From Marsupella aquatica (Eukaryota > Marchantiophyta): a stretch of 64,000 bases of DNA. Shown piece after piece: positions 1-11,535 of the stretch; the stretch's first letter is position 1; each line of letters begins with the position of its first letter. The DNA lies in NCBI GenBank assembly GCA_973895155.1, contig OZ316899.1:6076001-6140000 (forward strand), in the 5' to 3' direction. Under the pieces are notes generated by a model. It saw only the letters and a program-made list of their open reading frames with translations. It did not search any database and had not been told where the DNA came from. Made by a program: the position numbers and the translations under genes.

Positions 1-836
1 GGACCTAAAGGGTTGCACGATGGCGTGGACAAAAGCAACAGTGTTGGGAGAATCATCAGGAGTGGCTAAAATGAAGAGAAAGATGGCCAACAACAAAGAA
101 AACACACCAGAGCCACGGAACCAGAAGTTGACCCAGTCAATGCCGTCCCTACCCGAGATGACACCTAGAACGGCTGGGCTACAATGCTACCATCGGCAGT
201 GCAACTACATTTGCACGAGATGAGGATGCATGCTTCATAGCCATGCAGACCAAAAAGTATCAAGGCTTTATGGCCGGATCAGGCTTAGAGACCTTTGTTA
301 GATTGTCGTGGCTGAAGCCGGAGGTGCCGGAGTTAGACTTACTGGAATTTGTGGGATCATGGGACCACGAGTCCAGCTCAACCAAGATCTACGAGGGGGA
401 CTTCTATCTCACCTCCAACGTGATTGCCAAAGTATTTGGCTTGCCAATGGGTAACAAGGCTAAGGTAGAAACCCGGAAGAACTTGTCGGACAAGGAGTTT
501 AGATCGTTCCCCGGGCCATCAACGAAGAATGGCTTCTTTCGCAACACTTGCACCAACCCGCATATTAGAGAAATGATTGATTTCTTGCGGGTGACAATGC
601 ATTGCAACTTGCCAAGGCCGGGGATTGGCAAAGCACAGGTTTATCTAGCAGAGAGGCCAGACCCAAGCCGGGAGTACAACGGGTATCTCCTCAACCAACT
701 AAGGAAGATACTGAAGGAGGAACAATAGGTGATCATCCAAGGGAGCGTGTCCCGGCTAAGTATCACATGCCGTTGTTGTGCCGGTATGCCCGGAGTCAAA
801 TCTTTGCCCCAATCCTTCCCCTGCAGGTGCAATGCA
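1..836 (+). repeat. Element B 5' LTR, left piece
   Basis: This stretch aligns base for base with 35185-36077 of the B 3' LTR, apart from a deletion near 110-120. The left end of the LTR is outside the window. Similarity stops at about 828-837, where the sequence jumps into an inverted LTR fragment. About 530 bp of LTR (equivalent to 36078-36606) is missing between this piece and the next plus-strand piece at 4117. Confidence 0.8.
20..728 (+). pseudogene. LTR-encoded globular-domain protein of element B, fragment (5' LTR copy)
   Basis: The reading frame matches the protein encoded at 34802-35977 in the B 3' LTR. It covers the lysine-rich stretch ending the N-terminal region (20-170) and the conserved globular domain (243-728). 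Landmarks are a GLP turn, an FRSFPGPSTKNG block, CTNPHI, a DFLRVTMHC helix, and a YLAERPDPSR segment. It ends in KEEQ followed by TAG, at the same place as the 3' LTR copy. Frame disruption near 110-180 removes part of the linker. The domain loosely resembles the putative plant transposon protein region found beside other plant retroelement ORFs. That is a family-level impression, not a search result. Function unknown. Confidence 0.65.
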
Positions 837-1843
837 TCCCATGGCTCCCTAAACCCAAGAAACCCCCCTACACAAGCCGATTCCCGTAAGTTTTGCTCTC
901 AGCGAGGCCGGTTCCACGGCTTAGCGGCATGGGACGCTGCTAAACTATTCTACTAACATTTTACACAGATATACTGGACAGATCCTTCATCGGGTCATGA
1001 GATAAGTAGCCGGCCTATTCTATGCCTTCCCTTCTCTTCCTCCCCTGGTCTTCCTTTAGGTATGTTTGGATTCCGCCACCGGAATGATCCCCAATTGGCT
1101 TGGGTTAGCCGCTAAGACCTCTCTCAGCTTGACACATCCAACTCTTACTACCTTGCTTACTTCCCTTCTCTCTTGGTTGATGTGGGCAATCTTCAAACAA
1201 GTTAATGCGACACACAAATAGCAAAATGACTCCTTCTGACTGAGTTATACCATGCACTTGCCATACAAACAGTACTTCTCATACACAAGATCTGCGAACT
1301 AAGCCGTGAGGCCAACTCTATTTAGCTCTTAGGCATGAGGAAACATGAATATACACAAGGGTCACTATATAACTAACCAAGAGCTTCTTCTACTACTTGA
1401 TCCCAGCCCTGCTGGTGCACTAAAAACTTGCTAAAGAAGAAGGCCCTGAACTCCCCGTTGCCCAAGTACTTATCCTGGCAGTGGATCCTCCTAATTCCTT
1501 GCAGCATAAGCCTAATCTATCATATTTGTAATCTACCTATGTACACTAAGGCAAGAGCACAAGTGTTGCTCTTACCAGCGGATCCGCAATCCCACTAATC
1601 TAAGTGTCAGGGCCGCCTCTTGGTCCTGATCCTAATTCTAAACTCGGAGATTTGCGCCCGCCCTGCCCATTCACGCCTCCTCCCTCCACGTCCGCCCTCC
1701 TTAAAAGGAGCGACCCTCCACCACCGTCATGGTAACGGTGGGTGATCCTCAATGGACGCCCCCAATGCTTCCTCCGCAGCCACTGCCGTAGATCCGTCCT
1801 CTAACAGATTACCTGCCCCAGACCGAGTCAACTCTCCCGCAGC

Positions 1844-3223
1844 CTAACTGGGTCCACCCTCGACTTTGGCCTCAGCTTTGGCTACGGCCTCAAATCCGGC
1901 CTGCTCTAGTGGTGGATCCGGTACCCCGGCTTCATCAATGATTGTCCCGGCCTTGGCCTTGCCATCCCTGCCTTCTAGGATAGTTGAATCCCCTATCGTG
2001 ACCTTGCCTGAGGCTGGTGCTGTGTTCTCCTCCTTGGTCACGGTGGCTTGAGAAGCCGCGTTGCTCCCTGACCCGGAAGGTTTTTTCTTCTTCTTCTTCC
2101 CTTGCTCGGCAGCTGGTCCCTTCCCCTTGCCACTTACCTCCGGCACCGGTGCGAGTGTCGCGGCTTGTCCCTCGACCAGTACTACCCCTGGCAACTTTGT
2201 TGCCACAATTGGAGTTTGAACTGATGAAGCCAAGCACTTAAATACTGCGGCTTGTTTCTTGAGCCGCTCCATTTGGTTGTCGGCCCGCCGTTGTAAGTTC
2301 TCCATCTTCCTTGTGCTTTCCTCCAATTCCTCCTGCGTTTCATCTAGGTCCTTATGCGCCTCCTCCAGCTCCTTCTGGGCTTCCTCCAATTCCTTCCTTA
2401 AGGTAGCCCTCTCTTCCTGGGTTGCTCTCAGCTCCTTGTCAAGCTCCGTTACGACCATCTGGTTCATCTTGGCGTAAGTCTGATCGAGTTGGTTGTCCTT
2501 CTCACGCAGGTTGGCCTTGAAGCTGGCCGTCAGGGATGCAAGCTCTTGCTGCATCACAATAATCCCTTGATAGGATCTCCCTAACTCGGCCTCCTTCTGC
2601 TCAAGGGCTCCGCAAATATCCTTGTGCTCCCCCTTCAACGCCCTCTCCTTCCTCTATGTCTCCGCCATGGCCCGATTGTTGGTTGCTATGTGGGCCTCCT
2701 CTATGTCCTTCAGCTCTCGCTTCCACTTCTCCTTTTCCTTGACCGTGTCGGCCAACTCTCCTTGGGTCCGAGTCAGTTTATCTTTGATAATATGATTATT
2801 AGACTGAGCGGTATCCAGTTGCCCCTGCATGATGTTTAGCTCATGCCGCTTAATCCGCAGCTCATCTTGGGCTTTCTTGGCCACCTTAAGGTCTTCTGCC
2901 TCGGCTTCCTTCTCCCTAAGCCGTCAGATGACCTTGTCCTTCTTCCTCCTCTCCAAAGCCACCGCTTCCTCCAATTGGCTTTTTTCCAACATCTCTCTCT
3001 GGAAAAAAGGTCCACGCTCCAACTCCTCCCCAAAGATGCTGAGCGCAAGTTCCCCACACATCTCCCCATACTCCATGGCTCTTTCTTGTGCATAGGTGGA
3101 GTGAGTAGTAGTCATCAGCATCACCCATCGCGGCCTTGTTCCCAAGCCGCCTTTCGGATCTCTTCTATCGTGATTGGTGGGCTGCTTTGTCTTTTTGCAA
3201 GCCGTCGGATGTCCTCTGGCCAT
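1844..3223 (-). pseudogene. LTR-encoded coiled-coil protein, B' copy (C-terminal half)
   Basis: Minus-strand pieces at 2924-3223, 2654-2884 and 1844-2638 lie in one frame, separated by two in-frame stops. The protein starts with an EYGEMCGELALSIFG block and a GPFFQREM segment. It continues as a long Glu/Lys/Leu-rich coiled coil of some 250 residues, and ends with a Lys-rich tail after a GKGKGPA motif. It aligns along its full length with the plus-strand copies at 4249-5853 and 36806-38175. The family is best described as a coiled-coil structural protein of unknown role. Confidence 0.6.
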
Positions 3224-4112
3224 TCTCCCCCAAGTAAATCCTTCTCCTTGGCCAGGGTTGCCTCCTCTTCTTCCCTGAGTCGCTCCTGAAACTCCTGTGC
3301 CGTTTGTTTTATCCCGTCAAATCTCGGGGGAGCAACATCTGGTGGGGGAGACTTGGGGCTGCTCTACTGGGTGGGGTCCCCTCAAACTACTCTAGGAAGC
3401 ATGGGGATGAAATGGCCACAGGTCCTTACTCCTGGGACATGATGGTCCGACCCGTAGCCGGAGTCGTCATTGCCGTAGTCCTCCACCACCTCCTCCCCGA
3501 CTTGGACTACTGGCTCCCCCCGTTCTTCTCCTGATCTTGCTGCAAACGTGGCCCCCTGCCAAACACAGCTCACGGGTCCTGGTTCCTCCTCTGGCTTTTA
3601 GGCTGATCTCTCCTTCTCCCTATCATGACCAGGAGCTTTGGGCTGCTCTCCCTCGGCTTCTGGACTCGCGGCTCCCACATACATTCAAACCCCCAGCTCG
3701 TGTTCCGGCATCCTTCTTTCCTTAGCTCCGGTAAAGGGGTTTTCCCTTGTGAGTCGGCTTAGGCCTACCTCTTGAGCAGTGTCTTGTACCGGTGCCATTG
3801 CCGTTGCAACCCTCTTTTCCTTTTCCAGCAATTTCAGAAGATTCTGCATGCTTGGTTGCTGCATCGGCAAGTTTTCCGTCCTTGGCCTAAACCCTTGCTC
3901 GATCGTAGGACTGCTGGGCTGGTTGGGTTTCTCTGCTGCCGGCCTCTAGTCCAAAACCTCCTTTGGTGCCCTTGCCTGCAGGGGAAGTACTAGGGCAAAG
4001 ATCTGACTTCGGGCATACCGGCACAACAGCGGCATGTGATAGCCAAGCCGAGACACACTTCCCTTGCCAATCACCTGTTGTTCCTCCTTCAAGATCTTCT
4101 TCAGTTGGATCA
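3224..4112 (-). pseudogene. Degenerate linker region of the B' LTR protein
   Basis: On the minus strand this encodes, in a broken frame, the end of the globular domain (LKKILKEEQ, then an SRLGYHMPLLCRYARSQ block) and the low-complexity linker leading to the coiled coil. The LCRYARSQ block also occurs in B (36001-36060) and C (about 26270-26320). In this copy the tail of the domain and the linker start share one frame, which shows that the frame change seen in the B 3' LTR near 36100 is decay and not a conserved frameshift. Confidence 0.5.
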
Positions 4113-4248
4113 CCCAACCTGCGGCCGTTTTATCCCCACACTTCCAAGAGTGGTGCGTGGGGATCCACAACATCAGAAGAGCCCAGAGTCTCCCCCACTG
4201 GACATACCTCCTCCAAATTACGATGAGAGACAATAGGCTGATCACGAG

Positions 4249-5853
4249 TTGCAGCGGCAATTCAGTGAACTGGAGGAAGCAACCCTGGCCAAGGAGAAGG
4301 ATTTTCCAGGTAGAGGATGGCCAGAGGACATTTGGCGTCTTGCAGGGACTCAAGTCGGGCCTTTGCCCATGTTTGATGAGATACTGAGGGCGGCTTGGGA
4401 AAGAAGGCCGCATTGGGAGATGTTGGCATCTCCTAACCACTGCACCTATGCATGTTCCAAAACCCTGGAGTATGGGAGGATGTGCGGGCTACTTGCCCTT
4501 GACATCTTTGGGGTAGAATTGGAGATGGGGCCTTTCATCCACAAAGAGATGTTGGAGAAAAGCCGGTTGGAGTACGCACTGGCCTTGGAGAGGATGAAGA
4601 AAGAGGAAGTCATTTGGTGGCTAAGAGAGAAGGAAGCCAAGTCCGGAGATTTAAAGGCGGCCAAGCAGGCCCAGGACAAGCTACGATTTAGGAAGCATGA
4701 GATAAGCACCATGCAAGGGCAACTAGCCCAGACTCAGGAAGATTTGGCCAAAGCCCTCAAGGAGAACGAGAAGTGGCAGTAGGAGCTGAAGAAGGCAGAG
4801 GTAGCTCACATAATGGCCTGCAACAAAGCCATGACCGAGGCCTAGAGGAAGGAGCGAGCAGTGAAGGATGGGATCGAAGAATGCCGCAAGGCCCTCCATC
4901 AAAAGAAAGGCAAACTTGATGAGACCTACAGGGGCATCAACAAGTTAAAAAGAAGACCTTGAGGACCTATCGGCCAACTTTCAAGCCGAGCTACGTAAGA
5001 AGGATGACATGCTTGATCAAACCTATGAGAAAATGAATAAGATCGAGTTTGATGTCGTCCATGAGCTCAACGCGGAGCTAAAAGCAACCCAAGAGGAGAG
5101 GGCGGCCTTACGAAAGGAGTTGGACGAGAACATAGCAAAGTTGGAGCAAGCCCGTGGGGATTTAGATGAGACCCTGGTGGAATTGGAGGACGCCACCCAG
5201 AAAATAGAAAATCTGCAGAGGCGGGCGGACAACCAAACTGAGCGATTGAAGAAGCAGTCCGAGGAACTAAATTGGCTGGCGCAACAAGTGAACCCCCGGT
5301 GGTGGCAACAGGGTTGCACAGCGTGGTACTGACTGAGCAACAAGCCATTGTACCCTCACCTTTGCCGAAAGTAAGTGGCAAGGGGAAGGCACCAGCTGCT
5401 TGGGAGGGGAAGGACAAGAAGGGGAAGCCTTCTCGGTCAGGGAGCCACACCGTTTGTCAGGCCACCATGGTTGAGGTGGAGAGCATGGCATCGGCCTTAT
5501 GCAAGGTTGTGGTTGTCAAGGAAGCAGTCCTGGAGGTAGGCCAAGAAGACTGGTTGGGGGAGGCCATGACAAGCACTGACTCAAGGTTGCCAACCATTGA
5601 TCAGCATCAACCGCAACCTTGGGAGGATGAGACAACCCAACTCATAGAACGAGCCTATGAGGAGGACCACTACGGCAGGGTAGCCGAGGCCAAGAGGGAC
5701 AGTACAGAAGTAGTAGGGGTGAAACCCCCACTAGCCAAAGCCGGGCAGGCCAAGACCAAAGTAAGGATGGGGCCCGATCACGCCAAAGATAGGTTGACCC
5801 AGTTAGGAGCGGGTAACTTGTCAGAGGACAAGAAGCCTACATTGGCCGCCTAG
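4249..5853 (+). pseudogene. LTR-encoded coiled-coil protein of element B, C-terminal half (5' LTR copy)
   Basis: The frame begins in the linker (QFSELEEATLAKEKDF) and continues with the conserved EYGRMCGLLALDIFG block and a GPFIHKEM motif. It then runs as a coiled coil for about 280 residues and ends in a Gly/Lys/Pro-rich tail (GKGKAPA) and an acidic C-terminus that stops at 5853. It is broken by a TAG at 4780, a frame change near 4960 and another near 5275. The 3' LTR copy (36806-38175) is similarly broken elsewhere. Role unknown. Confidence 0.6.
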
Positions 5854-6385
5854 GAAGGATTGGGGGCGTCAATTGAGGACCAGCCACCAGCGTTGTGACG
5901 ATGTAAGGGTGTCGTCCCTTTTAGAGAGGGCGGACGTGGAGGTAGGAGGCATGAGTGGGCAGAGCGGGTGCGGACCTCCAGATTTAGGATTAGGATCAGG
6001 ACCAAGAAGCGGCCCTGACACTTAGATTAGTGGGATTGCAGATCCACTAGTAAGAGCAACACTTGTCCTCTTGCCCCGCTGTACATAGGTAGATTCCACT
6101 TAGAGGTAGATTTGGCTTACGCAACAAGGAAATAGGTAGGTACGCTGCCAGGATAAATACCTGGGCAGCGGGGACCATAGGGCCTTCTTCTTAAGTAAGT
6201 TTTTAGTGCACCAGCAAGGCTGGAATCAATTAGTAAAGAGAAGCTCTCGGTTAGTTATGCTGTGACCCTTGTGTAAATTCATGTTTCCTCATACCTAAGA
6301 GCTAACTAGAGTTGGCCTTTAGGCTTAGTTCGCAGGCCTTGTGTATGAGAAGTACTCCTTGTATGGCAATGGCATGGCATACCTT

Positions 6386-7343
6386 CCTTTGAAATGATTT
6401 TTTTTATAAAGATAAAGGCGGCCGCAAAAGCCCCACGGCCAGGGCAAACAGACAGCCAAACAGGCCACAAACCAGGACCCCAATCAACAAGGGGACCAAA
6501 GCAACAATGTGAAAACAAGCACATGGGGGCCAAAGCAACAGTGTGAAAAGGCCCAATACAATAAGAGCAGCACTGAAAGCAGCCCTTGCGGCAAGCAGCT
6601 CATAAGCCAGATGTGATACGGCCGCAGCCGTGTCGTATCCAGTTCCTACGAAGGGCATCAATCCATGTTTTGGCTCTAAGGATGCGGGTACCTTTCCGGC
6701 CCGGAGGAAGCCCCCGGCTAGCCACATAAAGGTTATCAGCCGTCTCCGAGAGAACCAGGCCCAAGTCAAAGACTCTACTGCCACCAGCCTAGAACATGTG
6801 CATGTTCCGGCCCAGCCAGATAGACCACAAGATCTGATACAAGATAAAAAGCTTTGCAACATGGGCAGGGTCTTTCCCAAAAGCAACATCTAGCAAAGGC
6901 AGCAAACCCTGCCCAAACGACAAACAGAGTACACACAGGAATGATTGGCATAACCGCCAACAGCAATCATCATGGACGCAGAAAACAAATAGGTGAGGGA
7001 TGGTCTCCACCGTGCCATTGCAAAGCTTGCAGTCCCCGTTGCTCATCTCCAAATGCAGTGCCCGCGCACCAGTAAAAAGGCCACCTACAATAATGCGCCA
7101 GATAAACGTCTTGCCTCTAGTCGGCAAGTCAGAACTCCAAAGCTGAGACCAGACAGAGCCCCATTCACTCTCAGAGCGTGCCACAGACCAAATGTGGTTC
7201 CACCGAGAGAAAACATAGATTTGTGGCCTCAAAAATTGGTAGACACGGCAATTAGCAATCTTGAAGTCCTTCAAATTCTTAGGCTTGTCTACCCACCGCC
7301 ACTATTTGGCATAGAGGAAGCAGTCAAACCTGTGAGCACGTGA
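6386..7343 (-). mobile_element. 5'-truncated L1 LINE fragment
   Basis: The insertion is flanked by a perfect 14-bp target site duplication, GCATGGCATACCTT, at 6372-6385 and 7344-7357. On the minus strand it contains the last third of LINE ORF2 and the 3' UTR, ending in an A-rich tail (complement of 6397-6410). It is homologous to the 3' part of the complete LINE at 53560-60477 but clearly diverged from it. Such 5' truncation is the usual outcome of target-primed reverse transcription. Confidence 0.9.
6789..7274 (-). pseudogene. LINE ORF2 C-terminal fragment (zf-RVT region)
   Basis: This 161-residue frame matches the C-terminal part of the LINE ORF2 at 53823-54500, sharing NCRVY, FLRP, RGKTFIWRIIVGGLFTGARAL and a Cys/His cluster (CKLC, with a later H and C). 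That is the zinc-binding reverse-transcriptase tail typical of plant L1 elements. It lacks the endonuclease and polymerase domains and cannot be functional. Confidence 0.8.
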
Positions 7344-7750
7344 GCATGGCATACCTTAGTCAGTAGAAGTCATCTTTCTAATTGTGTGTCGCATCAACTT
7401 GTGTGAAGATTGCCCACATCAACCAAAGAGAGAAAGGAAGTTTAGAAGCAGGAAGAGTTGGATGTGTTGAGCTGAGAGGGATCTTAGCTGCTACCCAAGC
7501 CAATGGGGCATCATTTCGGGGGCGGAATCCAAACAAACCTGAAGGGAGACCGATGGAAAAGAGTAAGGAGAGGCCTAGAGTAGGCCGGATGCATATCTCA
7601 TGACCCGATGAAGGATATGTCTAGTATATGTGGTTAAGAAGTAGAGAGGAGTTAGCAACGTCCCATGCCAATAAACCGCGGAACCGGTGGGAATCGGCTT
7701 GTTAAGGGAGGGTTCTTGGGGTTAGAGAGCCATGGGACGTGCCACATTTT

Positions 7751-7770
7751 TGGCGCTAGATGGAGGGGGC
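7751..7770 (+). other. Primer binding site of element B
   Basis: The sequence TGGCGCTAGATGGAGGGGGC starts 4 bases after the LTR terminus. The same 20 bases follow the LTR of A (14358) and C (29504). A PBS beginning with TGG pairs with the CCA end of a tRNA. I could not assign the tRNA. Confidence 0.75.
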
Positions 7771-7816
7771 ATTTCTTAAGCCGTGAGATATGGATCTAGG
7801 TAAAGAAGTGTAGGTA

Positions 7817-10015
7817 ATGACTGAACCTACACCGAGGAAGGAAAGAGCGATACAACGGGAGAGAGCTCTTTGCAGCAGATCACCAGGTGGCAGGAAACAC
7901 AGCGAATGAGAGGGGCTGATAGAGCTAGTAGCTCCATAATAGAGAGTGGTGTTGAGGAGGAGGAACAAAGGATCAGTTACCTGGAGTCCGTTCAATTCAA
8001 GCGTTAGCTCCCCAACAGAGAGCACGGGGGAACTAGAGGCATGACCAGGAGAGAGGGGAGGAACCAGTTTGAGCCAACGGTCGCGCATCCATTACAAAGA
8101 TTTCATGGCAGAGGAGACGAGGATCTTGATGAATGGTTGGATGATTTCAAAGGGACGGCTGCAGCAAATGGAGAGTCGGCCATTAGGATGCAGATCCTTC
8201 CCGGTTTGTTCAAAGGTGAGGCAAGACCGTGGTACAAGGCACTAGACGCTGAGGAGCAGGGCAATTGGGAACTCTTCAAATCATTGTTTGTCAAGGAGTT
8301 TTGACCCATTGGAACCTCAGAATTGGCTGTACTGAAGTTAGGATGACTTTGGTTCAAGGAGAACAAGTCCTTCCGGAAGTTCTTACAATGCTTCCAAAAG
8401 CTGGTAAGACAAAAAAAGACCAATGCATCGGAAGGTATGCAACTTCAATGGTTAGTAAATGCGTTACCACAGAAGATGAGCTTTGCAATTAGGAAGGAGA
8501 ACCCGGAGACCTTAGCCGATGCAATTAGAGATATCCATTTATATATTAATGCACATATCACCAGCCTGAAGAAACAATTCAAATCAGGGAGCTCATCATT
8601 TGATGAAGGATCAAACAAGAAGAAGAAGAAGAAGAAGAATTCCAAGAAGTCGAGAAGTGACAACTCAAGCTCAGATAGTGAAAGTAGCAAGAGTGAGTCC
8701 TCTTCTAGCTCAGAGGAAGAAAAATCTAGGAAAAAGAAAGTCAGAAGGAGGAAGTTGAAGGTCAAAATAGAGACTAACCCTCCAGCCCCGAATAACCTCA
8801 TAGCTCTTACTGACCAACTGCGGGCTATCATAGTAGAGGCTAAGCCAAAGAAGAAGGTAGTAGTCAAGGACAGCTCTATATGGTGTGCTTTATGTTATAA
8901 GACCGGACACCACAAAGATGCATGTCCTAACCCAAACTCTAGTCATGTCCGGAAAGTTACCAAGACCAGAAAAAATTAGGGAGAAGTAGAGTACTTCCTA
9001 GGGGATGCGGCTAATAGCATTTTTGGCATCAGCGAGACAAGAGCACAGGATCTGGCCGATCGCCCGGCATCCCTCTGGTCGGGATTAAGAAATAACCCAG
9101 GTGAAAATCCATCTATAGCTCCTAGGTCAAATGTACAGAGATTTGCGGCATGCTATAACTGTGGTCAACCTGGACATTTTGCTAGAGAGTGCCCAAACGC
9201 AAGGAAACAGGGTAATGGGCAACCAACTCAGTTGTGTATGGGATGCCGTCAAGAGGGCCACATGCTGGGACAATGCCCCACTTGGTTGGTAGAATTGGCC
9301 GCTAATCAAAAACTCCTGCCGGTCAAGGTCCTGCCACCGGGCACAACACCAGGTGGAATTCAAATTAATCACATTGAACTGGGATGGCAGACAGATGCCG
9401 AGGCCGAATTTGGACCATCCGATGACGAGGTTGAGGCCTTATCAACATTCTCAAAAGAAGAACTAGACCATGGCTGCTACCGGGTTTCTACTCATTCAAC
9501 AAGAAGGAAGGAAAGGTGGGATGGTTTGGCCAAGAACAAGGGGGAGACCAAGGAGGAAGGGTCGACTCTTCATCAACATCAATGGAGGGAGAAGGAAGGG
9601 CACCAAAAACTCAAGTAAGCCCTAAGCCTACCAGTGATCCCAAACCTTCACAAGATAGTGATTTCAACAAGATCACCCCAAGCTATTCTACCCGTCCATT
9701 ACGGCTAGTGTTAAGGAACAACTTCAAGAATTAGAGACGCTAGAGAATATCGAAGCTATAGCCAAGGATGTCAAGAGGGCCAAAGCGCTGTTTGTGGAAC
9801 CTAGCGTTCAACAACAAGGCAAAGCCAAGAGAGAGAAATTGCCAAAAGAGAAACCCATAGTTCCCTATGACTTGGCTAAAGATGTACTAGAATCTAGAGT
9901 CTTGGCAATAGCAGGTCAACTTTTAAGGAATAGCCCGTACTTCCAAAAACAATTAAGGAAGGCAATCCTAGGCAAACCAAGATTACCCAAGGTAGTACCC
10001 GATCCAACGTGTTGA
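7817..10015 (+). pseudogene. Gag of element B
   Basis: The start at 7817 is chosen because its first residues resemble the surviving start of C gag (29563). The capsid-like retrotransposon gag domain is at 8095-8570 (DLDEWLDDF, GEARPWY). A Lys/Ser-rich tract follows (8600-8770), then three CX2CX4HX4C zinc knuckles at about 8884, 9154 and 9235. The tail to 10015 matches the C-terminus of A gag. Frameshifts near 7900, 8303 and 9618 and stops such as TAG at 8977-8979 break it. Gag would form the particle and bind element RNA. This copy is dead. Confidence 0.8.
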
Positions 10016-10334
10016 TGATAGAAGAAGATCAAGGAGCCCCAGCACTACCATTAATGATCCAGGGAGAATTATTGCTATGTGTACCCATCGATAGAGGATC
10101 AGGGGTATGTATTATGATTGATTCAACCGCAATTGGATGGGGGTTAACACCAGAGAGTACTGGAAGAGTGTTAAACATGGCCAATGGCTATCAGGTCATT
10201 CCCATGGGAGTCCTCACCGACATCAAAACTTAAATAGGAGGAGTCTTGTTCAGTATGATCAACTATGTGGTAATGAGGCCGGTGAACCCTACATCATTCC
10301 GCCTACTGATTGGCAGGCCGTGGCTCTACATAGC
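10009..10334 (+). pseudogene. Aspartic protease of element B, fragment
   Basis: This aligns with the A protease at 16677-17000. The active-site region reads DRGSG instead of DGGAG, so the catalytic loop is altered. A TAA at 10231-10233 and a frame change interrupt it. It continues to an IGRPWLY segment and is cut by insertion of element A at 10335. The downstream protease tail, inter-domain spacer and first RT motifs are absent from the window. Confidence 0.75.
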
Positions 10335-10693
10335 TGTGACGCCGCCGGTATGGCGGTTAATGAGTGATTCGGTCTAACTGCGCTCGGCACGCGCGTTAGG
10401 AGTGTCTTAGACCGCTATTATTAGCACAACGACAGTATTTAGGTAATCATTATGGGTAGGATATCATTAGGCAATAAGGGGGAATTCAGGTTCGGACTGG
10501 CGGCTGGTCGCTATTTGCACACCCGGGTTACGAGCGTGGAGGGGCCCCTCCCTCGGGTCCGTATAACAAACTTAAGGAAGCGGCCACTGACACGCGCTGA
10601 CTCAGACTGGCGGAGTGGCCGGCACACCACAAGCGTGAACGGTTCAGCCTATGGGCGTCGAGGAGACGTCGGGGGATCGACAAGCGCTCAAGG

Positions 10694-10702
10694 TATAAAA
10701 GG
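10694..10702 (+). promoter_or_regulatory. TATA box of A LTR
   Basis: TATAAAAGG lies about 20 bases upstream of a TAGTGCACCAG stretch and 108 bases upstream of the ORFa ATG. It is conserved at 20789 in the 3' LTR and at 30477 in the diverged A' solo LTR. It is the best candidate for the element promoter. If used, the R-U5 leader would contain the whole LTR protein-coding region. Confidence 0.6.
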
Positions 10703-10801
10703 GGAGCCAACCCTTTGTAGTGCACCAGTCCATCAGTCCACGCGCCAGCTTCGACCCCAACTCTCTCGTTCGCTCTAAGTCGCCACTACTATCTCCTCTG
10801 A

Positions 10802-11509
10802 ATGTCGCACATGATCCTCTCCAGCTCGGCCATTTGATTCTGGACGCAGTTCCTATCTACCGGGAGGCACTTGGCCGACTCATTGAAACATGCCAACCCG
10901 CGCCGATACGAAATCGAACGCGAGTACGAGCGAGCCATCCGCCTAGCAGGACGACACCACTACATCCTTAACTTTGACTACCCGTCTCAGAGCAAGCTTT
11001 ACCGACCAGCAAAGGTATCCGGGTACTTCTTCAACGGAGACAAATATATCGGGTTCTGGGAAGCATTGCTTCGGCTTCCGGACGAGGTCTTCAATATCCC
11101 GGGTACGATCGACTTGCAGCGACATCACTTCGACCACATCCCTGCTCAGGTTCGGGCTATCATCAACAGCGAGTCCAGCACTACCCGTTCGACAAGGTCG
11201 TCTGCCCTCGCTTCGGAGAACTTCTACCAGCACCTACAGAGCTTCATAGGAGCTCGGCCAACAACCAACATGACCAACTCAGTTGTACCCGTACCCATAC
11301 CCGTACAACCTCAGGCTCAGCTTCAGCTTCAGCCTCAGCCGCAGCCTAGCCAAACCCCACCACCGATCGCCCAGCCAGCACAAGTACGCTCCGTCATCAA
11401 CGCTGTGGATCTTAGCGATGACGACGAGGCTACCCTACCCTTGACCAGGCGGCCCAGAGGAACAAGCGCTCAGGGGCCGATACTATATCGTCCCCACCCC
11501 CTGCTCTGA
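10802..11509 (+). pseudogene. LTR-encoded ORFa of element A
   Basis: The start at 10802 (MSHMIL...) is chosen because it is conserved in frame in all three A-type LTRs (20897, 30583). One TGA interrupts this copy near 10835. The sister 3' LTR has CGA there and in turn carries a TGA near 21046 where this copy is open, so the founder ORF was intact. Features are a charged region (RYEIEREYERAIRLAG), a YILNFDYPSQSK segment, a GFWEALLRLPDEVFNIPG helix, and a Gln/Pro-rich C-terminus from about 11290. No family recognised. It probably corresponds to the N-terminal part of the B/C LTR protein. It overlaps the open frame of ORFb. Confidence 0.55.
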
Positions 11510-11535
11510 CCCCAGGAGCGGCCCCGACAGACAAC

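Larger units (their letters stand above)
837..4112 (-). repeat. Inverted LTR fragment of a B-like subfamily (B')
   Basis: Read on the minus strand, this segment starts at the end of the globular domain (complement of 4106-4112) and runs through linker, coiled coil and 3' untranslated LTR tail, ending just before the terminal CGTGCCACA of the LTR (complement of 838). The plus-strand copy at 4117-7746 covers the same LTR from a later start, so this is an extra copy and not a simple inversion of missing sequence. It differs visibly from B throughout, so it came from another subfamily. Together with 4117-7746 it forms a large imperfect inverted repeat around position 4115. Confidence 0.75.
4117..7746 (+). 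repeat. Element B 5' LTR, main right piece
   Basis: The similarity to the B 3' LTR runs from 36606 to its truncated end, and then this copy continues alone to the LTR terminus GTGCCACA at 7739-7746. This is followed by TTTT and the primer binding site. The region after the coding part (5854-6371, 7358-7746) is the untranslated LTR tail. It contains a GGATAAATACCTGGG segment near 6150 that recurs in the C LTR near 28851 as GGATAAAAACCTGGG, a possible TATA-like promoter. The tail is split by a LINE fragment. Confidence 0.8.

Noticed and set aside
837-4112. Simple inversion of B LTR sequence
   Set aside because: The direct copy of the same LTR region is also present at 4117-7746 and the inverted copy is a different subfamily.
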